Assembly (NCBI GenBank): GCA_963556495.2
Contig: OY747714.1
Coordinates: 51,345,041-51,409,040, forward strand
DNA from: Valencia hispanica
Lineage: Eukaryota > Chordata > Actinopteri > Cyprinodontiformes > Valenciidae
Direction of reading: 5' to 3'
DNA: 64,000 bases
How positions within the stretch are numbered: the stretch's first letter is position 1; each line of letters starts with the position of its first letter. A program made the translations under genes and the position numbers. Under the pieces are notes generated by a model. It was given only the letters and a program-made list of their open reading frames with translations. It did not search any database and was not told the DNA's origin. Positions 10,188 to 21,797 of the stretch are shown one piece after another.

Positions 10188-10910
10188 ATGGAGGGTAATT
10201 CTCAAAACAGTAAGGTGGATGAAATCCTAACTATCGTCACCACTATCAAAACAGACTTGGACAATATTCGTGGAGAGATAAAGGACTGTATCAAAAGCGT
10301 CAATGAAGCTGAAACCCGCATTTCTAATGCGGAAGACGAAGTGGAGATCCTGCGGGCTAAAACATGTGCTATGGAAGAGAAACAGAAAATGCTCGAGGAA
10401 AAAGTGCTGGATTTGGAGTCGAGATCCAGACGCAACAACTTGAGGCTCGCGTTTCTGCCAGAGGGATCTGAAGGACGAGACCCCTGCAAGTTCTCGGAAA
10501 AGTGGCTACCGGAGACATTTGGTCGTGAAATCTATGCTTTTCCCTTTATCATTGAGAGAGCCCACAGGATTGGCCCGAGAAGAGACGACAAAGAAGCGCC
10601 TCGTGTTCTGATCATAAAATTCCTTAACTATAGGGATAAGATGGCTACAGTTACTGCGGCGAGAGCTAAAGGGAACATTCACTACGAGGAGCAACAAGTA
10701 CGGTTCTATCCTGATCTTGCCGCGGGGGTGCACCAGCAACGCAAACTGTTTGATCCCATCCGCGGAGAGCTGCGCAAACTGGGACTGAGACATGGACTAA
10801 TCCATCCGGCAAAGCTACTGGTGACCCAAGATGGAAAGACTTTTGCTTTCAAAACACCAGCGGAGGCTTGGAAATTCATACGTAAGACCCAGAATGGAGA
10901 AGATCCGTAA
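10188..10910 (+). CDS. L1-Tx1 ORF1 protein (RNA-binding, coiled coil)
   Basis: A 240-residue intact ORF. Residues ~5-85 form a heptad-rich coiled coil (VDEILTIVTTIKTDLDNI through MLEEKVLDLESRSRRNN). The central part, ~86-165, looks like the L1 ORF1p RRM (NNLRLAFLPEGSEG, then AHRIGPRRDDKEAPRVLII). The end resembles the L1 ORF1p C-terminal domain (YEEQQVRFYPDLAAGVHQQRK). L1 ORF1p trimerises and coats LINE RNA in cytoplasmic particles. The ATG at 10188 is followed by a continuous frame to TAA, and the 5' UTR before it has no competing long frame. No disabling change is seen. Confidence 0.85.
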   Translation: MEGNSQNSKVDEILTIVTTIKTDLDNIRGEIKDCIKSVNEAETRISNAEDEVEILRAKTCAMEEKQKMLEEKVLDLESRSRRNNLRLAFLPEGSEGRDPCKFSEKWLPETFGREIYAFPFIIERAHRIGPRRDDKEAPRVLIIKFLNYRDKMATVTAARAKGNIHYEEQQVRFYPDLAAGVHQQRKLFDPIRGELRKLGLRHGLIHPAKLLVTQDGKTFAFKTPAEAWKFIRKTQNGEDP

Positions 10911-11352
10911 GGTTGTAATTTATACCATTTTTTTGTTGAGTTTGTAAGTAGTGTCTCATTATAATTTATTATTTTATTGTTAAATGTCTACTTAATCACT
11001 ACTATACATGTAATACGCCAAAAGATCAGCAGCTAGGGTATACGGATGTGAACAAAAGCAAATATAGCAGCGGTTCGTATTTGTTTTTGAGATAAGAGGA
11101 AGGTTAGACTGCTCCTCACGCAGTGTGGATCGGTCGCATGCGATGACGGAAGATGCATCAAGGAGGGAGGGGGGCCCACGGGCGGGGGGGTTGGAGTGTA
11201 GTTCTGTTTTGGGGTGTTATACACAGGTTTGTTATGTTCAATGTTACGCTTCTCTCAAAATCTTATTTATGTCAACTGGTAATTTTGTAACAACTGTTTA
11301 CAAGAAGGTTGCATTAATACTTTTGCTTTACAACTAACTTTAAAGTGTTAAC

Positions 11353-14300
11353 ATGGCACAAGGAGTAAATCTCAATTTTGTATCTTGGAACTGCAGGGGG
11401 CTTCAACGCTATAAAAAGGTTAAACAGGTCATGAGCAAACTAAAAAATATGGATTCTAAGGTAGTATTTCTACAAGAGACTCATTTGATAGAGGACGATG
11501 AAAAGAGGATCAGAAGAAGGTGGAGGGGTAATATATATACATCTGCATTTCCCTCTCGTGCAAGAGGAGTAATGATACTTATTCATGAAACTGTTCCATT
11601 CCAGGTAGACAATATTATTAAAGATAAGAGGGGTAGATATTTAATAATTCAAGGTTCACTATTAAAAGAAAACATAAATTTAGTCAATGTGTATGGTCCT
11701 AATATTGATGACTCTTCTTTCTATGAAGACTTGTTTCTATTACTTTCAACTCTGTCGGGACATCATATAATAGCAGGAGACTACAACTGTACGTTAGAAC
11801 CAAGGTGGGACCGTTCAACGGGAGTAGACCAGACTCATAATAACTGTAGATCAACTATAAAACAATTCATGAATGACCTAAAATTAACAGATATTTGGAG
11901 AACACTAAATCCTCAAAGTAAATCATACTCATGTTATTCTGCAACATTCCAAACATACTCACGTATAGATTATTTTTTAATTTCAACAAATTTGATACCA
12001 AAAATTAAAAGTTGTTCATATGATAATATTGCTATATCAGATCATGCACCTTGTAAGCTAGTTTATCGAGATGATGATATCACTTGTGATCCACCGAGAT
12101 GGAGGTTTCAGCACAAATGGTTACAAGATGAAGAATTCATTAAATTTATAGGAAATCAAATTGATGAGTATTTCTTAATTAACAAAAATCAAACATCAGC
12201 AGGAATCAGATGGGACGCTTTTAAAGCATTCCTGAGAGGGCAAATTATTAGTTATACAGGCCGAAACGCTAAAAATGCTAAACAAGAACTAAAACGCCTA
12301 GAAAATAATATCAACAAAGCACAAGAGAAAGTATTTCAGAACAATGATCCTGTAACGGCAAAAGAACTTCTACTTCTAAGAGCAGAATATGAAAAACAAT
12401 CAAGCTTTAAAGCTGCATCCAGTCTCTTACGGTTAAAGCAGTCATTCTACGAACAAGGAGACAGAGCTGGAAAGCTATTAGCATGGCAAATAAAACAACT
12501 TGAATCTAAAACAATAATTACTACTTTAGAAAATAAGGGTCAAACAATAGTCAGCCCAAAAGAGATTAATAATGCATTTAAAGAATACTATCAAAGTTTG
12601 TACAATACAGAAACAAACTGTAACATTCAGACCATGAATGAAGTCTTGGATAGATTAAATACTCCAACTATCTCAGAAGAACAAAAAAAAGAACTAGAAT
12701 TAGAAATGACAAAAGAAGATATTTCAAGTGCCATTGACGCAATGAAATTAGGTAAACGGGCGGGCCCAGATGGCATCCCTATTGATATCTACAGAAAATT
12801 TAAAGATAAACTGCTAACACCACTGCTAGATATAACAGAAACATTTGAAAGAAATTGCCTTCCACCGTCCTTAAATGAAGCTTTAATAGTTCTACTGCCA
12901 AAACCCGGTAAACCTCCGACAAAATGTGAAAACCTGAGACCTATCAGTCTTTTAAACTCTGACCTCAAAATAATTTGTAAAATATTGGCTAGGCGACTTC
13001 AGAATATCCTTCCTAATGTAATAAATACTGATCAAAATGGATTCATAAGTGGAAGACAAGGTTTTCACAATGTGAGAAGGGTCATAAATGTTCTCCATTA
13101 CAAAAAAGAGGAAAAGGACTGTGCACACCTCTCTCTCGATGCAGAAAAGGCCTTCGATAGGGTCGAATGGCCCTATCTTTTTAACATTTTAGATAGATTT
13201 GGCCTTGGAAGCAATTTTACAAAATGGATAAAGATACTTTACAGAAATCCAACTGCAGAAATTTTAACTAACAGACATTTTTCAAAACCATTTCAAATAA
13301 AAAGAGGCTGTCGTCAGGGCTGCCCTCTGTCCCCCTTGCTTTTCTCCTTAGCAATAGAGCCTTTTGCAACAGCGATACGTTCTCACTCACAAATATCAGG
13401 AATAAAAATAGGTCAGCATGAACATAAGATCGCATTATTTGCTGATGACGTCATATTATTTCTATCAAAACTCATGTCCTCAATCCCGGCAGTTTTGGAA
13501 GTAATACAATTATTTGGGAATATCTCAGGATATAAAGTAAATGAAACGAAATCTTCAATGTTATTATTAAATTCATTGGAAAGAAAACATCCCAATACCC
13601 AAATTCTTACTTACAGATTCAAAATAATAGACCAATTTGAATATTTGGGAATTCTAATCTTACCAAACACAGAAAAAATGGTTAGTGCAAATTATGACAG
13701 GCTTAAAGAAGAAATCAGAACATCTGTAGACCGATGAAAGTCATTGCCTCTATCTATTATGGGAAGAATAAATACTTTAAAAATGATTATAGTGCCAAAA
13801 TTGTTGTACTTATTTCAAAATATTGCTTTACCCCCTCCCTCTAACTTATTCACCTGGATAAAAAAAACAATTTTAAGTCTGATATGGAACAGTAGAAAAT
13901 CAAAAATTTGTCTGTCTCTTTTATACATGCCATTCGATGGTGGGGGGTTGAAATGTCCCAATCTCTTATGGTATTATTGGGCTGCACAACTGCGCTCCAT
14001 GGCCTTCTACTTCAATAACGGCAACAATAACCCACATTGGGTAGAAATGGAAGGTCAAAATTTAAAATTACCCCTGCACACATTTTTTTATTCTGACACA
14101 AAAAAACAATTATTAAAGCAAATAACAAATCCTCTTCTGAAACAAATGGTGCAGGTCTGGCATGATGTCAGAAAATATCTCAAAGATACACAAACATTAT
14201 CGCAATTAAGTCCGATATGGGGTAACCAGTTGTTTACTCCTGGAAGAGCAGATGCCACTTTCAAAATATGGGCATCCAAGGGACTGGGGACGGTTGGGAG

Positions 14301-15150
14301 TCTCTACCCTCCACGATCTGATAACTTCATGACTTTTGGAGAACTCAAGGTTAAGTTCAATCTTGACAAAAAACATTACTTTAAATACCTGCAATTGAGA
14401 AGTTTTGTAAATGAGTATCAAAGCAACCTACAAAAGATCCCACTAACACAGCTGGAAAAAATACTATTAAAGAATAAATTAAGAAAAGGTATAATCTCAG
14501 AATTTTATATCCTACTACAAACAAATTCAAATGAAAATTCAAAAAGAAAATTATTATCCTGGAACGATGATTTAAATACTAAAATCAGTGAGCAAGAATG
14601 GGAAAAAGTTTGCAAAAAATCTCAAGAAATATCCATTAATAGCCCCCTAAGAATATTACAATTTAAATGGTTACAGCGAGTGTACACAACACCTGTTAAA
14701 CTAAATAAATACAATAAGAACATTCCAGATATCTGTATAAAGTGTGGTTTAAAAGGAACATTATTACATTGTATGTGGGAATGCAGTCAGATAAAGCATT
14801 TTTGGTTAGAAGTAAAAGATCAAATAGAGAAAATAATATCAAAAAAGATTACTTTGGATCCCTCATTGTTTATACTGGCTCTATACCCAGAAAAACACAA
14901 CTTCAGTACAACTGACTCAATTTTTATTGATATAAGCTCTTTAATGGCCAAAAGATGTATTGCTCTGACCTGGAAAAATGTTAGTGGGCCAAGCGCCTCC
15001 CAGTGGCTAAAACAAATGCTCTCCTGCCTTCCATTGGAAAGAATAACATACATACGTAAAGCCAAACAACACCTATTTGAAAAGATTTGGAGGCCATTTA
15101 TTGATTTCATAAAAGATTTGGACTCTTCTGATGACCTTATTAATTTTTGA
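11353..15150 (+). pseudogene. L1-Tx1 ORF2 (endonuclease-RT), one nonsense codon
   Basis: A frame of about 1,265 codons with a single in-frame TGA at 13735-13737. The N-terminus is an AP endonuclease ([44 protein letters not shown]). The RT follows ([75 protein letters not shown]). The C-terminus has the Cys/His cluster CIKCGLKGTLLHCMWECSQIKHFW. Endonuclease, YADD-type catalytic box (FADD) and C-terminus all look intact. The TGA falls between the RT thumb and SLPLSIMGRINTLK, so only the C-terminal third would be lost. Confidence 0.9.
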
Positions 15151-15421
15151 GCCTCTATAGAAAGCACTCATTTTACCAGATATAATATCACAAGGAGAAG
15201 CTGTTTTGTTTTGTTCTTTTACGTTAGCTTAATCATATACTAGACTGAATATCTGATAAACATCTTATTCATTCTGTATTTTGCTACTTCGTTGTTTTAT
15301 TTTATTTTCATGTAAAAAAATGCCATATAAGACACATTTTGTAAAAGTGTTTATAAAAGCTGTACATGGAAAAATGTGAATAAAAATATATTTGGCAAAA
15401 AAAAAAAAAAATATGTTCCAG

Positions 15422-17385
15422 GTATTCAATTCCATTGCACCTCCAGACTGGGAAACTTATAAATATTTTTTTGCAAGATGTCGGGGTTATTCCAGATGGG
15501 TGTACGTCTGCATGGGATTATTGTGGACTCTGTCATTTTTAGAAACTCCCACCATGCTGTCAGAGAGGAGCTGATATTTATGCTTTTAAAACATTCATAT
15601 TGTTTTATATTTGAGCTAATAAATGGTAGGTCTGAAAGTTTTATCTTATTACACAGTGTGTTCTACGTCTATCCAGGACTCGTCTAGGTAGCTATGTTTT
15701 AACCATCTTGAGATGTATTGGAATCTGTTGGCTAAGAAATAATGATGGAAGTTTGGTAGATCTAGACCTCCTTTTTCTTTGGTCTTCAAGCTGATACGTG
15801 GGGGTTTATCTTTCCAAAGAAATTTAGAGATAGGGGAGTCCAGAGATCTAAACCAGTCTAGTGATGTTTTACTTGGGATCATTGAGAATAAGTAGTTGAT
15901 TCTGGGCAAAACCATCATTTTTATTGAAGCAACCCTTCCCATAAGTGATATGGGTAGGGATTTCCATCTAGCAAGATCATCTTCAACTTTTTTTAAAAGT
16001 GGGATGTAGTTTAGCGTTATTAAATCTGCCAGTCTTGGTGAGACATTGATACCTAAATAGGTAATATTCCCTGACTGCAGTTGTGTATTAGTTGGATTCT
16101 GGACAGAACAATTGATTGGAAGAACTGTAGATTTTAACCAATTTATAGAATAATCTGAAACATTTGAGTAAGAGTTCATCAACCCGATTACCAGAGAGAA
16201 AGAGGTTTGTGAATGCTGGAGAAAAAGTAATACATCATCTGCATAAAGACTGATTTTATGTTCTATGTTATTGCATTTTATTCCTTTAATATTGTGAGTT
16301 TGCCTGATTGCTGCAGCTAGTGGCTCAATAAAAATAGCGAACAGGGAAGGAGAGAGAGGACATCCCTGCATGGTACCTCTCTGAAGATAAAACCTAGATG
16401 ATGTTTGGTTATTAGTCCTGATACATGCTGTTGGTGAACTGTATAATATTTTCAACCAGTTTATAAAAGAATTTCCAAAGCCAAATTTATGTAAGGTTAC
16501 AAATAAGAATTTCCAGTTAACTCTATCAAATGCTTTTTCTGCATCTAAAGATAATATATTAGTTTTAATGTTTTTACAGTAAGAAAAATCTATTAAATCT
16601 ATTAATCTATGTAAATTTGTGGATGAATGTCTCCCTTTAATAAAACCAGTTTGATCAGGATGTATTATAAGAGGGGTTACTTTCTCTATCCTTTTTGCTA
16701 GGGCGTTGCAGATTATTTTAAGATCAACATTAATAAGGGATATGGGACGATAGCTGGTGGGAAACAAAGGGTCTTTAACTGATTTTAGTAGAAGACAAAT
16801 GTAGGCAGAATTCATATTTGGTGGGAGTCGGCCATTTTCCTTGGTTTCCTGCAGCATTCTGTGGAATGTTGATGCCAGAATATTCCAGAATTCTTTATAG
16901 AACTCTGCTGGAAATCCATCTGGGTCTGGAGCCTTTTTATTGGGCATGCCTTGGATGGCCTCCTGGAGTTCAGCCGGTTAGTGGTGAATCCAGGGCCATC
17001 GCTTGACTTTCAGATAATTTAGGTAGTGTTATGTTATCTAAAAAATTTTCAATTTCATGATCTGATGGATTTATCTCTGGTGAGTATAAAGCCTTGTAAA
17101 ATTCTTTAAATGTGTTTATTCTTCCAGGATCATATACTGTATTCCCGGTCTGATCTTTAATAGCATATAGTTGTTTTTTCTTCATTAATTTTAAGCTGGT
17201 TAATTAAGAACTGGGTCTGTTTATTAATAATTTGATTTAATTCTAGCTTTGCTTTACGAATTTTGCCTAGTCTCTCCTCATCTAGAGAAGCTTCTAATGA
17301 ATTAATTGATTGCGGTTTTGAGTAATGAACCAGGCTGGGAGTTTTTAAAAGCTTCACGAATCTTTTGCAGGTGTTTAGAGTTAAT
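15422..17385 (-). pseudogene. Old L1-Tx1 ORF2: linker and RT
   Basis: The open core (16947-15649) encodes 432 residues of [92 protein letters not shown], and the catalytic box SLYADDVLLFL at ~16240. Upstream (17357-16970) are the pre-RT linker and 'thumb-lead' (FKEFYKALYSPEINPSD), with frameshifts near 16980 and 17170. Downstream, 15649-15422 is frameshifted but leads into the C-terminal part at 9906. Endonuclease is missing. Confidence 0.82.
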
Positions 17386-17389
17386 TAGT

Positions 17390-18045
17390 TGATTCAGATG
17401 ATTAGGTTAATAGCTCGTTTAGAGAACCTTTTCATGATATGCTAATTTTTTGAGATAGGAATTTTGAGTTTTCATGAGCTGTATGGCAAAATCATCAGTA
17501 TTAAAACAATAAAAGACCTGAAATATTTCAGTTGGTGTACAATGAATCTAATATATATGAAAGTTTATTTTTTATCATTACATTATGGAAAAGAATTAAC
17601 TTTATCACAATATGCTAATTTTTTGAGAAGGACCTGTAACTTTCTATTAAAGTGCTTTCATACAGCACTTTGTGAACATCAAACTGCTTTTGCAATGACC
17701 TTTTGAGGCTTTCCCTCCTTATGAAGGGGGTCAATAATTGTTTTCTGCTGTCAGGTCAGCAGTCTTCCCCATGATTGTGATTCCTACTGAACCAGACAGA
17801 CCATTAAAAGGCTCAGGAACCCTTTTAAGCCGTTTTGTATTCATTAGCTGATTTAAGACAAAAAATTTTAACCTTTTTATAATACTTTACTTTTCTGAGA
17901 TTTTGAATTTGGGGTTTTCATAAGCTGTAAAACATAACCATCAAAATTATAACCTTCTTGCTTTGCATGTAATGAGTGTATATATTACTTTCACATTTTA
18001 AGTTGAAATATTGAAATAAAATAACTTTTGGATGATATTCTGAAC
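17390..18045. mobile_element. AT-rich non-autonomous DNA transposon remnant
   Basis: Contains repeated phrases such as ATATGCTAATTTTTTGAGA (17440 and 17610), TTTTCATGAGCTGTA and TTTTCATAAGCTGTAA, and a G/C-poor body. I recognise this as a widespread fish element whose termini read '...AAAATTAGAATAT...'. A related piece in reverse orientation is at 33380-33560. There is no transposase ORF and exact ends are unclear, so superfamily is not assigned. Confidence 0.5.
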
Positions 18046-18455
18046 CACAGTTTCACCTGTAAATATGACCCCTGTCAGCTGCTGCATTCTGGACCAACTG
18101 GAAGCGAAGCAAGGAGGAACGGTCCAGGCCAAGATAGAGGGAAGTTGGAGGTCCTCTTCCGCAGCTGGGGCAGTCGCAGGCGTGGCCCTCCGGGGGCCCT
18201 CGCGCTTTAAGTGCAGTGGGACTACAGGGGACTGAGCCTAGGAACAAAAAACTCCACCCAAGTACAATCAAGCTTGCGAAACATGAGGAATCCACCCACA
18301 CCAAACAGCAGAAACCCGGTTACCATAAATCCAATTATGTAAATATGTCCTCCACGGACAGCAGCCACAGCCACATGATCTTCCACCTTCCCCATCATGT
18401 AACCGGCCGCATGCGTTCCATCAGGACAGGAGGGCTGTCCCTTAGATGAATCTGT
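18046..18455. other. Unassigned, partly GC-rich segment
   Basis: Holds a GC-rich core (about 18110-18215) with short ORFs on both strands that resemble nothing I know. No splice-supported exon or repeat boundary is seen, apart from the neighbouring Rex1 fragment. Confidence 0.3.
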
Positions 18456-18870
18456 TGTCTAGTGAAACCCAGCGATAAAGGGAGACCAGCTGTGGTTATG
18501 AAGTCGGCCAGCACTTTTGGAGACAGAGAAGTGGGAGGCAAAGGGGGTAGCAGCATCTCCTGACTTGGTTGAAGTCAAACTTGTGGAATCAGAGAAGTGC
18601 ATGGCTGAGGTGAAGGATAAAACATCCGAGGTGTAACAGGAAAGCTGTTGATCAGAGGACAGTGGGATGTTTGTTTGGCTGGGAACAGGAGAGGAGGATG
18701 CTGAGCTAGTTCCTGAACTGAACCGGTTGAAGAATATGTTCAGTTCATTGGCTCTGTCCAGACTTCCATCTATCCAATCCTTCCTGTCCTTAAAGCCTGT
18801 GATCTTTCTCATTCCTGACCAGACATCTCGGGTATTGTTTCTCTGTAGTTTGTTCTCCAACCATGTCATG
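18456..18870 (-). mobile_element. Rex1/Babar (CR1-clade) LINE fragment
   Basis: The minus-strand frame 18869-18459 reads LENKLQRNNTRDVWSGMRKITGFKDRKDW then LDRANELNIFFNRFSS and matches 28510-28160 almost residue for residue. It covers only the endonuclease-RT linker. The frame has diverged after the Thr/Ser-rich segment. It is a short internal fragment. Confidence 0.75.
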
Positions 18871-18998
18871 GTTGCTGTAGCCCAACACTTGACTCAAAAG
18901 AACTTCATCTCTGACTGTGCCAACGGTCACATACCCATTTTTGCTGCTCTGCTTTCTTAACTTGAAAACTTCTGTTATTCACCGTCACACTAGGCAAG
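18871..18998. other. Unassigned spacer
   Basis: About 130 bp between the Rex1 fragment and the L2-C 3' end, with no recognised feature. Confidence 0.3.
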
Positions 18999-19930
18999 GC
19001 AAGGCAATTTTATTTGTATAGCACACTTTCAACAGGGTAATTCAAGGTGCTTTACATGATTTGGTGATTAAAACAACAAAACACACAAACAGAATATAAC
19101 ACTGGAAACTAAAACTAAAAGTAGCAAATTAGCATGAAATACATAAATGATGTACAATAAACATACACAACACACAATATAGTAAGAGAGCATGAACACA
19201 TTTGATTCATATGACAATCATTTACTCAAAAGCAATTGTAAACAGATGGTTTTTAGTCTCGATTTAAAGCAGTTCAGTGTTTCAGCAGGTCTGCAGTCGT
19301 AAGGAAGTTTGTTCCAGATAAGGGGAGCATTGAAACTGAAAGCTGCTTCTCCATGTTTGGTTCCGAGTCTAGATATGTTTAGTAGGCTAGAGTTGGAGGA
19401 CCTGAGTGGTCTTGGTGGTTGGTACGGTGACAACAGGTCTTCAACATATTTTGGTGCTAAGCCATGTAATGATTTATAAACTAGTTAAAGTATTTAGAAG
19501 TTTATTCTCTGAGCTACAGGGAGCCAGTGTAAAGACTTTAGAACTGGGGTGATGTGCTCTACTTTCCTGTTTCTAGTGAGGAACACGAGCAGCAGCGTTC
19601 TGGATCTGCTGCAGCTGTCTGACTTTTTAGGCAGACCTGTGAAGACGCTGTTGCAGTAATCAATCTGACTAAAGATAAACGCATGGATGAGTTTTTCTAG
19701 GTCCTGTTGTGACATCAGTCCTTTAATCCTAGAGATGTTCTTCAGGTGATAGAAGGCTGACCTTGTTATAGCCTTTATGTGACCCTGGAGGTTCAGGTCT
19801 GAGTCCATTACTACACCTAGATTTCAGGCCTGATCAGTAGTTTCTAGCTGTATTAACTGAAGCTGTGTGCTGACTGTTGATCGTTCCTCTTTGGGTCCAA
19901 AAATCATTACTTCAGTTTTGTTTCTAGGAT
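18999..19930 (-). mobile_element. L2-C LINE 3' end (5'-truncated)
   Basis: The minus strand encodes the end of an L2-type polyprotein: MDSDLNLQGHIKAITRSAFYHLKNIS, then LEKLIHAFIFSQIDYCNSVFTGLPKK, then [17 protein letters not shown], then SSLLNISRLGTKHGEAAFS. Frame changes occur near 19490 and 19610. The 3' UTR ends in the AAGGCAAGGCAATTTTATTT repeat (plus orientation), as do copies ending near 49150 and 58080. It is truncated upstream near 19925 (RNKTEV). Confidence 0.85.
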
Positions 19931-20297
19931 CAGCAGCTCACTGCCTTAAGTCACTTCCATTTTCACTCAACATGCAGCTTCAAATATACCAACTAGTGCT
20001 GATTTTAAACGCCCACCAATCATTGTCAGTCTTTCTCAATTACTTTTAAAGTGTTTTACCAGCCTATTTCTCTTTACCTTTATTTCAATAATTATACTGA
20101 AATTTAAACATGAGATAACATGAGCACAATCTCAGTGATCACTTCACCTTCGTCATTTTCCACATTTTACTAAAGCCACTCTTCTCGGCATTAGAATGTG
20201 GAAAGAGCTCACCATATTTTTTACAATACATGGAGAAACAGACTTTCACAGAAGTTAAATGTGTCATGTTAAAAACAGGTTATAATGCTTTTGTTCT
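19931..20297. other. Region just downstream of the zinc-finger ORF
   Basis: AT-rich sequence immediately 3' (minus) of the zinc-finger stop codon, presumably its 3' UTR at least in part. No clear AATAAA close to the stop and no other ORF is recognised. Confidence 0.3.
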
Positions 20298-21797
20298 TCA
20301 CATATTGATAGAATCTCTCTTTAAATCACCTTTGGTTTTAAATCTTGCTCCACACTGGTCAGAGCTGTAGGGTCTCTCTAGTTTGTGGATCAGTCGATGT
20401 CTCCTTAAACAAGATTTAGTTCGAAAAGATGCTCCACACCGGTCACAACTGTACGGTCTGTCTACAGTGTGGATCCGTTGATGTTTCTTTAAATTACCTC
20501 GATATTTAAAAGCTGCTTCACATTGGTCACAACTGTACGGTGTGTCTACAGTGTGGATCCGTTGATGTTTCTTTAAATTACCTCGATATTTAAAAGCTGC
20601 TTCACATTGGTCACAGCTGTATGGTCTTTCCCCAGTGTGCAACCTTTGATGTATCTTTAAATAACCTTTAGTTCTAAAAGATGATCCACACTGGCCACAT
20701 TTGTATGGTCTCTCTCCTGTGTGGATCATTTGATGTTTCATTAAATTACCTTGAAATTTAAAAGGGGCTCCACACTGATCACAGCTGTACGGCCTTTCAT
20801 CAGTGTGGGTCAGTTGATGATTGTTAAGACTAGATTTAATTTTAAAAGTTGCTCCACACTGGTCACAACTATAAGGTCTCTCTCCAGTGTGACCCCGTCG
20901 ATGTACGTTTAGATTAGATTTACTTTGAAAAGTTGCTCCACACTGGTCACAGCTGTATGGTTTCTCTCCAGTGTGGATCAGTTGATGTGCCTTTAAATTA
21001 GATTTAAGTCTAAAAGTTGCTCCACACTGGTCACAGCGGTATGGTTTCTCTCCTGTGTGGATCAGTTGATGTGCATTTAAATAATATTTACTTGTATAAG
21101 TTGCTCCACACTGGTCACAGCTGTATGGTCTTTCCCCAGTGTGGACCATTTGATGCATCTTTAAATTACGTTTAATTCTAAAAGATAATCCACAATGGCC
21201 ACAGCTGTAAGGTCTCTCTGCAGTGTGGATAATTTGATGTTTCATTAAATTACCTTGAGATTTAAAAGTTGCTCCACACTGATCACAGCTGTACGGCCTT
21301 TCATTAGTGTGGGTCAGTTGATGCCTTTTAAGACAAGATTTAATTTGAAAAGTTGCTCCACACTGGTCACAACTGTATGGTCTCTCTCCTGTGTGAATCC
21401 GTTGATGTGCCTTTAAATTAGATTTAAGTCTAAAAGTTGCTCCACACTGGTCACAGCTGTATGGTCTCTCTCCAGTGTGGATCAGTTGATGTGCCTTTAA
21501 ATAAGATTTAAGTCTAAAAGTTGCTCCACACTGGTCACAGCTGTATGGTCTCTCTCCTGTGTGGATCAGTTGATGTGCATTTAAACAATATTTACTTGTA
21601 TAAGTTGCTCCACACTGGTCACAGCTGTATGGTCTCTCTCCAGTGTGGATCCGTTGATGTACCTTTAAATTAGATTTAAGTCTAAAAGTTGCTCCACACT
21701 GGTCACAGTTAAATGGCTTTTTTCCAGTCTGACCAGCCGTCATTCCATTAGATGGTGCAGTAAGGGCTCTATCAGTCTGTTGACGGTCCTCATGTTC
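20298..21797 (-). CDS. C2H2 zinc-finger protein, main (3') coding exon
   Basis: Poly-C2H2 zinc-finger protein, expected to act as a nuclear DNA-binding regulator. The exon starts at 21797 after a TGTAATCACAG acceptor, reads EHEDRQQTDRALTAPSNG, and then carries 16 canonical fingers (C-x2-C-x12-H-x3-H, 28-residue spacing, mostly HTGERPYSC linkers). A 17th unit is degenerate: its first Cys is Ser and both His are lost. Fingers 2-7 and 8-13 are a duplicated six-finger block, and fingers 14 and 15 are almost identical. The frame is open for 499 residues to the stop at 20298. The phase-0 join with the exon at 32863-33087 gives a product of about 574 residues. No KRAB, SCAN or BTB domain is seen. 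Exact orthology cannot be told from sequence alone. Confidence 0.9.
   Translation of the reverse strand, partial: EHEDRQQTDRALTAPSNGMTAGQTGKKPFNCDQCGATFRLKSNLKVHQRIHTGERPYSCDQCGATYTSKYCLNAHQLIHTGERPYSCDQCGATFRLKSYLKAHQLIHTGERPYSCDQCGATFRLKSNLKAHQRIHTGERPYSCDQCGATFQIKSCLKRHQLTHTNERPYSCDQCGATFKSQGNLMKHQIIHTAERPYSCGHCGLSFRIKRNLKMHQMVHTGERPYSCDQCGATYTSKYYLNAHQLIHTGEKPYRCDQCGATFRLKSNLKAHQLIHTGEKPYSCDQCGATFQSKSNLNVHRRGHTGERPYSCDQCGATFKIKSSLNNHQLTHTDERPYSCDQCGAPFKFQGNLMKHQMIHTGERPYKCGQCGSSFRTKGYLKIHQRLHTGERPYSCDQCEAAFKYRGNLKKHQRIHTVDTPYSCDQCEAAFKYRGNLKKHQRIHTVDRPYSCDRCGASFRTKSCLRRHRLIHKLERPYSSDQCGARFKTKGDLKRDSINM

Larger units (their letters stand above)
9918..15410 (+). mobile_element. Nearly complete two-ORF L1-Tx1-type LINE with 11-bp TSD
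   Basis: It is flanked by ATATGTTCCAG at 9907-9917 and 15411-15421. It starts ACTTCCGGTTATGGCGGCC, has a GC-rich leader of about 270 bp, ORF1 (10188-10910), a 442-bp spacer, ORF2 (11353-15150 with one stop), a 3' UTR with AATAAA near 15380 and a terminal poly(A) of about 14. All expected parts are present, so this is a full-length insertion rather than the usual 5'-truncated copy. It lies antisense within an older LINE of the same broad group. Confidence 0.93.
6095..17385 (-). mobile_element. Old L1-Tx1-type LINE, split by a second L1-Tx1
   Basis: On the minus strand the element runs from an N-terminal linker/RT start near 17385 through RT (16947-15649), the C-terminal region (9906-9112) and a GC-rich 3' UTR of about 3 kb to an A-rich tail near 6100-6125. 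A complete plus-strand L1-Tx1 (9918-15410) plus one TSD copy separates the 3' third of the ORF from the rest. Across the junction the protein reads continuously (…TWNI, then FEGTDFIPFNTL). Endonuclease and ORF1 are absent, so it is 5'-truncated near 17385. Confidence 0.85.
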
